64,000 nt of DNA, taken from assembly GCF_963677305.1 (NCBI RefSeq), contig NZ_OY781925.1, positions 955,001 through 1,019,000 of the forward strand, given 5' to 3'. Of the stretch, positions 19,600 to 28,019 are shown piece after piece. Under the pieces are notes generated by a model. The model saw only the letters and a list, made by a program, of their open reading frames with translations, did not search any database and was not told the DNA's origin. This stretch comes from an uncultured Holophaga sp. (GTDB taxonomy: Bacteria > Acidobacteriota > Holophagae > Holophagales > Holophagaceae). Every line of letters begins with the position of its first letter. Positions within the stretch are counted from its first letter, which is position 1. A program made the position numbers and the translations under genes.

Positions 19600-21201
19600 A
19601 TGGGTGACCTGCTGCCCGCCTGGCTCCTTTTCCTGGCCTTCTCCATCCTGGTGGTGCACATCTGCCAGCTTCTGGTCGAACAGGCTGCCGGCTCGATCGA
19701 TGCCTTCGAGCGCCGGTCCCAGTTCACCCGGGCCTCGCTCTGCATCGGCGCCCTGGTCTGGTGCCTGGATGCACTCGGGCTCTTCCTCTACCAGAACATG
19801 ACCCAAGGGGGTGCGCGGCTCGCCCCGGCGATCTTCTCGCTGATGGTCATGATCCTCTCCGCCCGCGCCGCCATTCCAAGTCTGGTCGTCACCCGCCATC
19901 GGCCCCGCATTCTGGGGGCCGGGGGCCTGCTGGCATTGGGCATGCTGCTGGGGCACTACCTCCAGGTCTCGGCTCTGGGGCGGCCTACGGGGGAGATCCG
20001 CTGGCAGGCTGTGCTGCTCGCCTTCCTCATCGCCACGGGGATGGCCGGTGGGCTCGCCCTCCGGCACCGCTCCGCCCGCCTGAGGGCCTTCAAGGGGGGC
20101 TTCAGGCCCCTGAGCTGGTGGGACAAGGTTCTGGGCGGGCTGGTCATCCTGCCCTTGCATGCCTGTCTGACAGCCAGCGTACCTCTTGCGTTCCCGGCCA
20201 CCCGGGGAGCTTCCGCAGAGGCCTTGCCTGTACTTTTGGCTCTCGTCCTCTTCGGGGTGATGCTGGCCGCCTCCCGAGTCGCTGACCTGACTGCGGAAGG
20301 CCAACGGCGGCGGATGCTCGATCGGGCCCTCTCCCTGGTCCGGAGTGTCAACGGGCTCCCCCTGGAGCAGAGTGCCACCAGCCTGCCCCTGATTGCGGAG
20401 CGTATTCCGGTCCTGTTGGGAGTTCCGGGGCTCCGGATGCACTTCCAGCCCATCGTCCCTGTCCACCTGGGCGGGGGGGGCATCCGCTTCGAGGCTCTCC
20501 TCAGGGTCGAGGACCCGGATCTGGGCAAGGTCAATCCTGAGCTGGTCTTCCTCGCCTGCGAGAGGAAGGGCTGCACCGAGTGGGCAGACCGCCAGGTGCT
20601 CATCTTTGCGCTGGAGGCCTCCCGTCCCTGGGCTCTGGAGCCGGCCTGTGCCGGGATCTCCGTCAACCTGGCACCCCTCACGCTCTTGGCAGAGGATTTC
20701 CCGTCCTGGGTGCAGGCCCGGATGGACCGTCTGGGCCTGCCGGTCGGGTGGCTGCATCTGGAGATCACGGAGCACGCCATGATCGCCGCCTCGGAGGGGC
20801 TTGTGGATGCCATCCTCCGCCTCCGTGAGATTGGAGTGGGGGTGGTCATGGATGATTTCGGTGCGGGCTTCTCCTCCCTGGGGGTGCTGGTGGAGCTGCC
20901 TCTGACGGGAGTCAAGCTGGACCGCGCCCTGATCGCCCATCTGGCTGTCAACCGGGACCGTCAGGCCCTTGTCCGCCACCTGTGCTGCATGTTGCGGGAT
21001 CTCCGTCTGAAGGTGACCGTGGAGGGGGTCGAGAGCGAGACAGACCTCTGCTTCCTCCAATGCCACGGGGCGGACAGCCTACAGGGCTACCATCTGGCCA
21101 AACCGATGCCGCCAGATCTCGTGCCGACATGGCTGGGGCGGGTGGAGGCCACCACCCGGGCGGAATTGCCCCGGGGCTGCCCCATCGCCGATCCTGCCTG
21201 A
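19600..21201 (+). CDS. Membrane-anchored EAL-domain cyclic-di-GMP phosphodiesterase
   Basis: The protein is 533 aa. About seven hydrophobic segments (residues 5-235) are followed by a cytoplasmic EAL domain (about 275-520). The catalytic set looks intact: E-A-L in RFEALLRV, Asn in ISVNLAP, LEITE, DDFGAGFSS, the Lys in VKLD, VEGVE and LQGYHLAKPMP. It should hydrolyse c-di-GMP. There is no GGDEF domain. The N-terminal membrane part probably senses a signal but matches no sensor family I can name with certainty. It is divergent from glnS with about 235 bases between them. Confidence 0.88.
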   Translation: MGDLLPAWLLFLAFSILVVHICQLLVEQAAGSIDAFERRSQFTRASLCIGALVWCLDALGLFLYQNMTQGGARLAPAIFSLMVMILSARAAIPSLVVTRHRPRILGAGGLLALGMLLGHYLQVSALGRPTGEIRWQAVLLAFLIATGMAGGLALRHRSARLRAFKGGFRPLSWWDKVLGGLVILPLHACLTASVPLAFPATRGASAEALPVLLALVLFGVMLAASRVADLTAEGQRRRMLDRALSLVRSVNGLPLEQSATSLPLIAERIPVLLGVPGLRMHFQPIVPVHLGGGGIRFEALLRVEDPDLGKVNPELVFLACERKGCTEWADRQVLIFALEASRPWALEPACAGISVNLAPLTLLAEDFPSWVQARMDRLGLPVGWLHLEITEHAMIAASEGLVDAILRLREIGVGVVMDDFGAGFSSLGVLVELPLTGVKLDRALIAHLAVNRDRQALVRHLCCMLRDLRLKVTVEGVESETDLCFLQCHGADSLQGYHLAKPMPPDLVPTWLGRVEATTRAELPRGCPIADPA

Positions 21202-21307
21202 GGGTTGCGAGGGGAAGCTGTGCCCTTTGTCATAACGGTGCAAAGCGCCTTGTATTTTCGTTATGCTTTTGTCCAAGAGCCGGTTTGGCTGAAAGTGTGG
21301 AGCAGGA

Positions 21308-22465
21308 ATGAAGACGGCCAAGAAGCTCGAAGGCATGCGTGAGTCTTTCATCCGTGAGATGACGCGCCTGGCGATCACCCACAATGCCATCAACCTCTCC
21401 CAGGGTTTCCCGGACTACGACGCCCCCCAGGAGGTGATCGAGGCTGCTTCTGCGGCCCTCCACAACGGGCGCAATCAGTACGGCATCACCTGGGGCAACC
21501 CGGAGCTGCGCGAGGCCATCGCCGAGTCCCTCCAGCAGCGCTTCGGATTGGTCTACGACCCGAACCAGCACATCACCGTGACCTGCGGCGTGACCGAGGC
21601 CATGGCTATCATCTTCCAGGCGCTGCTGGATCGTGACGATGAAATCATCATTTTTGAGCCCTTCCATGAGGGCTACCGAGCCCAGATCAAGTTCGCTGGC
21701 GGTGCCGCCCGCTTTGTCACCCTGGAGGCCCCGGACTACACCCTGGATCCCGAGCGGCTGAAGGCGGCCATCACCCCCCGGACCAAGGCGGTCATCCTCA
21801 ACAGTCCCCACAATCCCACGGGCCGGGTCTTCACCCGGGAGGAGATGGAGGGCCTGGCCAAGGTCTGTATCGAACATGATCTCCTTGTGATCACGGACGA
21901 GATCTACGACCGCATTGTCTATGACGGGCGCCAGCACATCCCCATGGCCACCCTGCCCGGCATGGCCGAGCGCACCATCACGGTCGGCGGCTTCGGGAAG
22001 ACCTACGCCATCACCGGCTGGCGTCTGGGCTATATCTGCGCCTACGAGCCCTACAGTCTGGCTATCCGCACGGTCCACGACTTCACCACCATCTGTGCCC
22101 CGGTGCCGCTCCAGGCCGCGGCGGCCGCCGCCCTCAAGCTCCCTGAGAGCTACTACGAGAAGCTGGTCCAGGAATATACGGCCCGCAGGGACCTGATCAT
22201 GCCGGAGCTGGAGGCCCTGAACTTCAAGTGCCACATGCCGGAAGGGTCCTACTACACACTGGCGGACTTCAGCGCCTGGGGCTTCGAGGGCGACTGCGAT
22301 GACTTCGCCCGCTGGATGCCCGAGCACCTGGGGGTGGCGGTCGTTCCAGGCTCCTGTCTCTATGGGACCCCGGGTTCCGGCCTGAAGACCATCCGCTTCG
22401 CCTTCCCCAAGAAGCTGGAGACGCTCAACGCAGCGGTGGCCAAGCTCCGGGCCTATCGGGGCTGA
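21308..22465 (+). CDS. Class I/II PLP-dependent aminotransferase (methionine/aromatic type)
   Basis: The protein is 385 aa of fold type I. SQGFPDYDAP lies near the N-terminus, NSPHNPTGRVF near residue 160, DEIYDRIVYDG near 198, and the PLP-binding Lys lies in GFGKTYAITGWR near residue 232. These match the YbdL/kynurenine-aminotransferase-like subgroup, which often transfers the amino group of methionine or aromatic amino acids to 2-oxo acids. It could supply aryl pyruvates to IorAB encoded elsewhere in the window, but they are far apart, so this is a guess. It overlaps the convergent Fe-S oxidoreductase gene by 13 bases. Confidence 0.87.
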   Translation: MKTAKKLEGMRESFIREMTRLAITHNAINLSQGFPDYDAPQEVIEAASAALHNGRNQYGITWGNPELREAIAESLQQRFGLVYDPNQHITVTCGVTEAMAIIFQALLDRDDEIIIFEPFHEGYRAQIKFAGGAARFVTLEAPDYTLDPERLKAAITPRTKAVILNSPHNPTGRVFTREEMEGLAKVCIEHDLLVITDEIYDRIVYDGRQHIPMATLPGMAERTITVGGFGKTYAITGWRLGYICAYEPYSLAIRTVHDFTTICAPVPLQAAAAAALKLPESYYEKLVQEYTARRDLIMPELEALNFKCHMPEGSYYTLADFSAWGFEGDCDDFARWMPEHLGVAVVPGSCLYGTPGSGLKTIRFAFPKKLETLNAAVAKLRAYRG

Positions 22466-24210
22466 AGGGAGCTCTGCGCCAGGAGTTCGGCGATGTCCCA
22501 CACCGGGAGCCCCTTCCCGGGGGCTTCCGTCGCACTCCGGAGGGCTTCACGGCAGAAGGGGCAGGCGGTGACCAGCAACTCGGCGCCGCTCTCCAGGGCA
22601 TGGTGCAGGCGCTTGCGGGCTGCGGCCCCCGGAGGTACCGTCCCTCCTCCTGACCCGCAGCACACCGACTTGGCCCTGCTCTGCTTCATCTCCAGAAGCT
22701 CCGTGCCGCAGAGCAGGTGGCGGGGCGGCTGGTAGTCACCCTTGCAGCGGGACAGGAAACAGGGGTCGTGGAAGGTGACCCGGAGGGTCGGAGCCTTCAA
22801 TTGGGGCAAGGAACCCTCCTCCAGGAGTCGGGCCAGGAGTTCCGTGTGGTGGAGGAGCGTCCAGTCCTCCCCATAGTCATGCGACAGGGTGCGGAGGCAG
22901 TGGGGGCACGGGGTGATCAGGGTGGCCCCCCGGAGGGGCTCCAGGTAGGCGCGGTTGAGCGCCATCGCCTGGCGGAAGGCCTCTTCATGGCCCAGGAACC
23001 GGTCTCTGCCGCCACAGCAACGGGGTGGGTCCAGGACCCTCAGTCGCTTGCCAGCCTGCTCCAGGAGCTGGCGGAGGGCCTGGAGCACCGGATCCGGCGT
23101 CTGGCAGCCAGGCCACAGGTAGAGGGTGTCCGGCTCCAGGGAAAGCGATTCCGTCGGGAGCGGATGCTGGGACTGGGCTCCGGCGAGGGCGAACACACGC
23201 TCTGGGACCCTCCCCGCGGCCCAGGCCTGTCGGCGCAGGCCCAGGATGCGCTCCAGGTGCTCGCCCCCCATGGGACAGTGGTTCTCGCAGGCTCGGCATC
23301 CGGTGCAGGCCCAGAGGGCTTCGGCCGGGATGATGAACCGGTGTCTGCGCTTCAAGCGGCCCAGCAGGGTCTCCGGGGGGAAGGGGCCTTCGCGTGTCTG
23401 GATGGGGCAGGGCTTACGGCAGCGACCACAGCGCATGCAGGCCTCCGGTTCCAACCAGGACTCCAGGGGTCGGGGTTCCCGGATCCGCTCCCGTTCGGCC
23501 ATGGGGCGCAGGAGGGCCCGCTTCCAGGGGAGGGCTGCCGCATGGCTGAGCTTGGTCCAAGGTGCGAGGGCCAGCGTCCCCATGGCGGTGAGGGCGTGGA
23601 AATTCCAGAGGCTCCGGTGGAACCGGGTGAGTGTTCCCTCCCCGCCCCCCAGGCTCAGGAGGCGGCCGATGCCCCAGCTCAGAGGCGTCCATGGCGCCCA
23701 GGCCGGGTGGGTGGCCGCCAGGCGGAGGCCCCGCAACAGGAAGCCTTCCAGAGCGCAGAGGCCCAGCAGGGCCAGGAGCAGGGCGTCCTCAGGGCGGGAC
23801 TGGAGACGTTCGGCTCGCTTGAGGTAGCGCAGGTGGAACGCCAGCCCCAGGCCTCCCAGGAGGAGGAGACCCGCGAACTCCGTCAGGACTTCAAAGGGCA
23901 GATAGGCAGCCCCCTGCAGCACGGGCAGGCCCAGGTGGTCCTGGAGGGCCACCAGGAGGGTGGCCAGGAGCAGTCCGAGGAAGCCCCAGAGGAGGAGGCG
24001 GTGCATCCGCCGGGGAAGGTGTCCCAGGTGGAGTCCGTTCAGGGTCAGAACCTCCCAGGGGAAGCGGAGTCGCCTCCGGTCGCCCTCCGGGAGCCCGGTC
24101 TTCAGCCAGAGGCCCAGCTTCACCCCCCAGGAGAGGAGGACCAGCCCGCCCAGCAGCCCGAGCAGGGTGTGGCCCCCCTGATTCCAGAGGAGCTCCCGGC
24201 CCGGGCTCAA
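22453..24210 (-). CDS. NarI/HdrD-like membrane Fe-S oxidoreductase
   Basis: The protein is 585 aa. The N-terminal half (to about residue 235) has five or six hydrophobic segments with spaced His, resembling a NarI-type haem b subunit. Then come two [4Fe-4S] motifs, CMRCGRCRKPCP (about 258) and CTGCRACENHCP (about 302). Two CCG domains follow (PPRCCGG...PCPHC and HDPCFL...SVCCGSGGG...CPFC) that bind the special cluster of HdrD/GlpC proteins. This architecture links the quinone pool with a thiol/disulfide or other two-electron couple. Its ATG overlaps the stop of the small Cys-rich gene (ATGA), so they are coupled. Electron partner unknown. Confidence 0.85.
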   Translation of the reverse strand: MSPGRELLWNQGGHTLLGLLGGLVLLSWGVKLGLWLKTGLPEGDRRRLRFPWEVLTLNGLHLGHLPRRMHRLLLWGFLGLLLATLLVALQDHLGLPVLQGAAYLPFEVLTEFAGLLLLGGLGLAFHLRYLKRAERLQSRPEDALLLALLGLCALEGFLLRGLRLAATHPAWAPWTPLSWGIGRLLSLGGGEGTLTRFHRSLWNFHALTAMGTLALAPWTKLSHAAALPWKRALLRPMAERERIREPRPLESWLEPEACMRCGRCRKPCPIQTREGPFPPETLLGRLKRRHRFIIPAEALWACTGCRACENHCPMGGEHLERILGLRRQAWAAGRVPERVFALAGAQSQHPLPTESLSLEPDTLYLWPGCQTPDPVLQALRQLLEQAGKRLRVLDPPRCCGGRDRFLGHEEAFRQAMALNRAYLEPLRGATLITPCPHCLRTLSHDYGEDWTLLHHTELLARLLEEGSLPQLKAPTLRVTFHDPCFLSRCKGDYQPPRHLLCGTELLEMKQSRAKSVCCGSGGGTVPPGAAARKRLHHALESGAELLVTACPFCREALRSATEAPGKGLPVWDIAELLAQSSLQPR

Positions 24211-24437
24211 GCCCCGGCTCCCGTGCGGGAGGGGAAGCCCTTCATGCAGGTGAACCCATCGGCCCGCCAGCGGCGGTAGCGGCAGTTGAAACAGCTCTGC
24301 TCCCCATCCAGAGGCGTCTCGTTCTCATCATCGACTCGGTAGACAGGACAGGCCGTGGCCAAGGTCGTGGCGGCTGCCCGATCCGATGCCACCTGGAGAC
24401 ACCCGTGGAAGTGGTGGCCCTCCTGCCCGTGCAGCAT
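24207..24437 (-). CDS. Small Cys-rich protein of unknown function
   Basis: The protein is 76 aa with no family I recognise. Cys residues in TACPVY, SCFNC and FTCMKG give a C-x(n)-CxxC-x(n)-C pattern that could hold zinc or an Fe-S cluster. The ATG at 24437 follows GGGGGAAGG and lies 13 bases after the stop of the TiaS-like gene; a longer frame would overlap that gene. Its stop overlaps the start of the membrane Fe-S oxidoreductase. Position inside a tight operon supports it being real and acting with its neighbours. Confidence 0.65.
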   Translation of the reverse strand: MLHGQEGHHFHGCLQVASDRAAATTLATACPVYRVDDENETPLDGEQSCFNCRYRRWRADGFTCMKGFPSRTGAGA

Positions 24438-24450
24438 GCCTTCCCCCACC

Positions 24451-25194
24451 TCAGTAGCGCTCGAAGACGAGACGGTCACAGGCCCGCCAGGGGGCCTCTC
24501 TTCCATCGGAGGTCACCATGAGCACTGCACAGCCGTCCAGCAGGACCCGCTTCACCCAACTGCCCACCTGGACCCGCTCCCCGGGGGCCAGAGCCTTGCC
24601 CTCCAAGGTACGGACCTCATCCACACCATGGCGGAGGATGTCCTCCACCAAGGCACAGCCTCCATCGGAAGGGATCCGCAGCTTGCCCATGAAGCGGCCG
24701 TCCTGCCCTGACAGCCTCAGTCCCGTTCCGGCCAGAGCCCCGATGATCCCTTGGCCGCTGCCGCCATGCTCGGAGAGGTGAATGCCCAGCTTCCCCGCCG
24801 TTTCCATGGCCTCCGCCTTCGCGATCACCTGGACCTTGGCCCGGTGGCCGAAAGCGATGAGGGCAGCCGGATCCTGGAGGGCCTCCAGGGATGCCATGCA
24901 GAGGCCGGGATCGGAGCCGGGCACGCTGAGCTCTTCCAGGCGAGAACTGCAGCAGGCGACGGCCCCTTCCCAGGCCCCTGGCACCAGATGCGCAGGGAAG
25001 CACATGGCGCTGTTGTGGGAGGTGTAGGGGATGGCCGGGTCCAGGAGGAGCTGGTGACGGGTCACCTCTCCACAGCTGCCCAGCCCCCTGTCCTCAAGCT
25101 CCCGGGCCAGGAGTCCGGCGATCTCCCCGGTGCCCCGGCTCTCGAGGTCGTCCGTGTCATCAAGGGCGATCAGGGTCCTGATCCGCCTCATCAA
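24451..25194 (-). CDS. Short TiaS-like protein
   Basis: The protein is 247 aa. The N-terminus (TLIALDDTDDLESRGTGEIA) and the later LLLDPAIPYTSHNSAMCF segment align with the conserved DDTDS...G.CT and LNPN-IPWKTRGN blocks of archaeal tRNA-Ile2 agmatinylcytidine synthetase TiaS. Archaeal TiaS continues with OB-fold and zinc-ribbon domains, and those are missing here. Bacteria make lysidine with TilS, so a role in the same tRNA modification is doubtful; a different phosphotransfer or ligase reaction is likely. It overlaps the end of the TonB receptor gene by 4 bases and is followed by the Cys-rich gene. Confidence 0.6.
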   Translation of the reverse strand: MMRRIRTLIALDDTDDLESRGTGEIAGLLARELEDRGLGSCGEVTRHQLLLDPAIPYTSHNSAMCFPAHLVPGAWEGAVACCSSRLEELSVPGSDPGLCMASLEALQDPAALIAFGHRAKVQVIAKAEAMETAGKLGIHLSEHGGSGQGIIGALAGTGLRLSGQDGRFMGKLRIPSDGGCALVEDILRHGVDEVRTLEGKALAPGERVQVGSWVKRVLLDGCAVLMVTSDGREAPWRACDRLVFERY

Positions 25195-27188
25195 AACTGG
25201 CCTTCCAGCCTGAGGCCATAGGTCCGCCCCTGGTTGGCAAACCCGTTGATGGTCTCGTAGTGCTGGTCCGACAGGTTCTGTCCAAAGGCGGTGACCCGCC
25301 CCTGGAGGGCCAGGTAGTGGAAGCTCAGGCTCGCGTTGGCGTCATAGCGGGTGATGTCCCCCACAGCGACGAAGTACTGGGCGGCACTGCCCGAGGCCGT
25401 GAAGTAGTTGTTTTCGTAAGGGCCGACCCGCTTCACGGAGCCATTGACCTGCACCGGGCCCTGCCGGAAGGAGACGGTCAGGGCTCCCGTATCGGCGGGG
25501 GTGGCCTTGGCAGGAAGGACGATCCCCCGGTCCCCGGTCACGTCCGGAACCTGCACATGGGCGTATTTGAGGTTGTAGGAGAAGCCCAGACCCAGCTCGC
25601 CGGTGCTGCTGAGCTCGAAGCCGTGGCGGTGGGTGTCCGCGGTGTCATAGGTCTGGATGCCCGAGTTGCTGCCCTTGGTGATGGAGAAGGTGTAGTCCTC
25701 GATCCGGTAGTAGAAGGCCGTGAGCTTGGGATTGAAGGCCCGGTGGTAGTGAGCCTCGATCCCCGCTTCGTATTTCATCCGGCGTTCGGTGCTCAGGAGG
25801 GGGCTCTTGCTGTTGGAGCCCACGGCCAGGAGTCCTGGATCGGTGGGGGTGTGGGAGTAGCCCGCCTGGCCTGTGAGGATATGACGTCCGTTCAGTCGCC
25901 AGGCCGCGCCGACGGTGGCGGCCCACTGGGTCACCCGGGCATCCACCGGGACATAGGTGGCCGGGCTCTGGGGGTAGGTCCTCATGGATTCGATGTAGTG
26001 CTGGCGGTCGGCCCGGACACCATAGTCGAGGCTCAGGCCCTGTCCGATCCTCTGGGTGTCCTGCAGGTAGGCGCCCAGCACGGTGATCTTGCGGGGGGTG
26101 CCATCCCAGGAGGCGAAGCCGCTGGGCTCATCCCACCAGGTGCCCTGGAGGCCTCCCTTGAGGGTGTGCTTGCCCAGTTCAAGGGTGTGCCAGAGGTGGG
26201 CGTTGTCCGTGATGTCCGACTGCCGGGTGAAGGTGGTCGAGGTGACGGTACTGGGGACATTTGCGGTGGTGGCTGTGCCCAGGACCTCGGTGTCCCCGAG
26301 GAAGCTGTGGGAGTAGGCAAAGGCCGTGGTCTGTCCTGGGCGCCACTGCTTGGAGCCGGTGAAAGAGAGCATGAAGCTGCGCACCGGATCATAGGAACGG
26401 TAGTTCTTGTTCTGATTGTTGGTGAAGGAGTGCTGCCAGTCCTGCTGGCCATGCTGGACATAGAGGCTGGCCCCGAGTTGGAGACTTCCGCCGTCATAGC
26501 CACCCGAAGCCAGGATGGAGTTGCCCTCCTGGCCCATGTTCCAGCCCGTGGGGCCCTCGGTGCGCTTGAGGGTTCCGGTCACCCGGTAGCTGAAGGCTCC
26601 CTTCCGGTCACCGTGGAAGATCTGTCCCTCGGTGGTGGCATAGGTGCCGCTCTCCACGGCGAAACCGGTCTCCCGGTGGGTGCCCTTGCGGGTGGTGATG
26701 AGGATGTAGCCCTGGTTGGGGCTCACGCCTCCGGAACCCACATCGAGCAGGGGGCCAAGGGTCAGGCTGGAGGAGTTCCGGATCACCCGGACCGATTCGA
26801 TGGTGTCCAGGGGGAACTGGGCCAGGAAGCGGGTGGCCTGGGCGTAGGGGATGTAGCAGCCGTCCAGGATGATGCCGAGGCTGTTCCCGTCTCCGCCGCG
26901 AACGGAGTAGGTGTCGGGTGTCTTGGTGCCCATGCTGCTGGTGACTCCACCCGTGGCGAAGCCGATGAGATCGAAGATGTCCTGGGGCTTGATGGCCGCG
27001 ATGTCCTCCCGGGTGATCACATCCGTGGTGGTCCGGGCACTGGGGGGCAGGGCCAGGGCGCTGCTGACGGGGGGCTCAGGGTTCTGGGCGCTCACGCCCA
27101 CTTTCTCAAGCTCGAAGCTGGGGTCCTGGGCAGCACAGACGAGGCCAGACAGGCAGAGGACCAGGGAGAGGCGGGAAAAGGCTGGCAT
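25191..27188 (-). CDS. TonB-dependent outer-membrane receptor
   Basis: The protein is 665 aa. A signal peptide (MPAFSRLSLVLCLSGLVCAA) is followed by a plug domain with TTDVITREDIAAIKPQDIFD and YSVRGGDGNSLGIILDG, and a 22-strand-type barrel ending in a terminal aromatic (LEGQF). It imports a scarce ligand across the outer membrane using TonB. The ligand is not evident: downstream genes are not siderophore or B12 genes. ATG 27188 directly precedes the signal peptide; AGGAG lies about 11 bases upstream. It is first in the operon with the TiaS-like, Cys-rich and HdrD-like genes (4-base overlap with the next gene). Confidence 0.9.
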   Translation of the reverse strand: MPAFSRLSLVLCLSGLVCAAQDPSFELEKVGVSAQNPEPPVSSALALPPSARTTTDVITREDIAAIKPQDIFDLIGFATGGVTSSMGTKTPDTYSVRGGDGNSLGIILDGCYIPYAQATRFLAQFPLDTIESVRVIRNSSSLTLGPLLDVGSGGVSPNQGYILITTRKGTHRETGFAVESGTYATTEGQIFHGDRKGAFSYRVTGTLKRTEGPTGWNMGQEGNSILASGGYDGGSLQLGASLYVQHGQQDWQHSFTNNQNKNYRSYDPVRSFMLSFTGSKQWRPGQTTAFAYSHSFLGDTEVLGTATTANVPSTVTSTTFTRQSDITDNAHLWHTLELGKHTLKGGLQGTWWDEPSGFASWDGTPRKITVLGAYLQDTQRIGQGLSLDYGVRADRQHYIESMRTYPQSPATYVPVDARVTQWAATVGAAWRLNGRHILTGQAGYSHTPTDPGLLAVGSNSKSPLLSTERRMKYEAGIEAHYHRAFNPKLTAFYYRIEDYTFSITKGSNSGIQTYDTADTHRHGFELSSTGELGLGFSYNLKYAHVQVPDVTGDRGIVLPAKATPADTGALTVSFRQGPVQVNGSVKRVGPYENNYFTASGSAAQYFVAVGDITRYDANASLSFHYLALQGRVTAFGQNLSDQHYETINGFANQGRTYGLRLEGQF

Positions 27189-27471
27189 GGGTGGTGGGCT
27201 CCTGGGTGGGGCAGATGGCACAGAGCTCACGCCGGCCTGGGGTCCGGAAGGAACTGATTCGGTGGCAGGCAGAAGCGTGACGGTGTCGTTATATTTTTAA
27301 CTATACAACAGTGGCCGGGGCCGGAAACCCCCTGAGGGTGTGGGTTTTTAATTATGGAAAGTGGTGGCCCTGTGACCGAAGTCATCCTCTTTCCCAGAGG
27401 GGCGGGACAGGGCTTCCTCATGGTGCATCCAAGGAGGTGAGTGGCTGATAGCCCATACGAGGAGAATCCAC
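27189..27471. promoter_or_regulatory. Divergent promoter region between TonB receptor and tpx
   Basis: This 283-base region contains AT-rich promoter-like tracts at 27285-27305 and 27343-27355 in an otherwise GC-rich context. It also holds an element at 27366-27416 that can fold into a three-way junction: a 6-bp closing stem (GCCCTG/CAGGGC), a CCTCT/AGAGG hairpin and a TGAC/GTCA hairpin whose loop is UUCG on the minus strand. Orientation and function are unproven. Confidence 0.45.
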
Positions 27472-27969
27472 ATGGCCAAGACCGCCCTTCAGGGGAACCC
27501 CTTCAACACCTGCGGTGAGCTTCCCGCCCTCGGCACCCCGGCTCCAGAGTTCGGGGCCACCAAGGCCGATCTCTCCCCCTGCAGCTTGAAGGATCTCAAG
27601 GGGCGCAAGGTGGTCATCAACATCTTCCCCAGCGTCGACACCCCGGTGTGTGCCGCCTCCGTGCGCCGCTTCAACCAGGAGGCCGCAGGCCGCGAGAACA
27701 CCACCGTGGTCTGCATCTCCCGGGATCTGCCCTTCGCTGGTGCCCGCTTCTGCGCCGCCGAGGGCTTGGACAAGGTGGTGACTGTATCCGACTTCCGCAA
27801 CCCTGAATTCGCCCAGGGCTACGGCACCCTGCTGGTGGATGGGCCCCTGGCCGGTCTGCACGCCCGGGCCGTGGTGGTGGTGGGTGAGGATGGTCTGGTC
27901 AAGTACACTCAGCTGGTGCCTGAGATCGGACAGGAGCCAGACTACGCCGGGGCCCTCGCCGCACTCTGA
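27472..27969 (+). CDS. tpx: Thiol peroxidase (Tpx-type peroxiredoxin)
   Basis: The protein is 165 aa, normal for atypical two-Cys Tpx. The peroxidatic Cys lies in PSVDTPVCAASVRRFN (about residue 59) and the resolving Cys in RFCAAEGL (about 94). It reduces hydrogen peroxide and lipid hydroperoxides with thioredoxin as the donor. GAGGAG precedes the ATG. It is transcribed divergently from the TonB receptor and is followed 50 bases later by an Old-Yellow-Enzyme-family gene, which may be co-transcribed. Confidence 0.95.
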   Translation: MAKTALQGNPFNTCGELPALGTPAPEFGATKADLSPCSLKDLKGRKVVINIFPSVDTPVCAASVRRFNQEAAGRENTTVVCISRDLPFAGARFCAAEGLDKVVTVSDFRNPEFAQGYGTLLVDGPLAGLHARAVVVVGEDGLVKYTQLVPEIGQEPDYAGALAAL

Positions 27970-28019
27970 GGGCGCGTTCCGGGTGCCATCCTGGGATAAT
28001 CCGACCCCGAGGAGGCCCC

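Noticed and set aside
27361..27420. Cobalamin riboswitch before the TonB receptor
   Set aside because: Only a CUGUCCCGCC-like string is seen; the GGTG...AATCC and GCCAGGAGACC boxes are missing. Kept only as an unassigned structured element.
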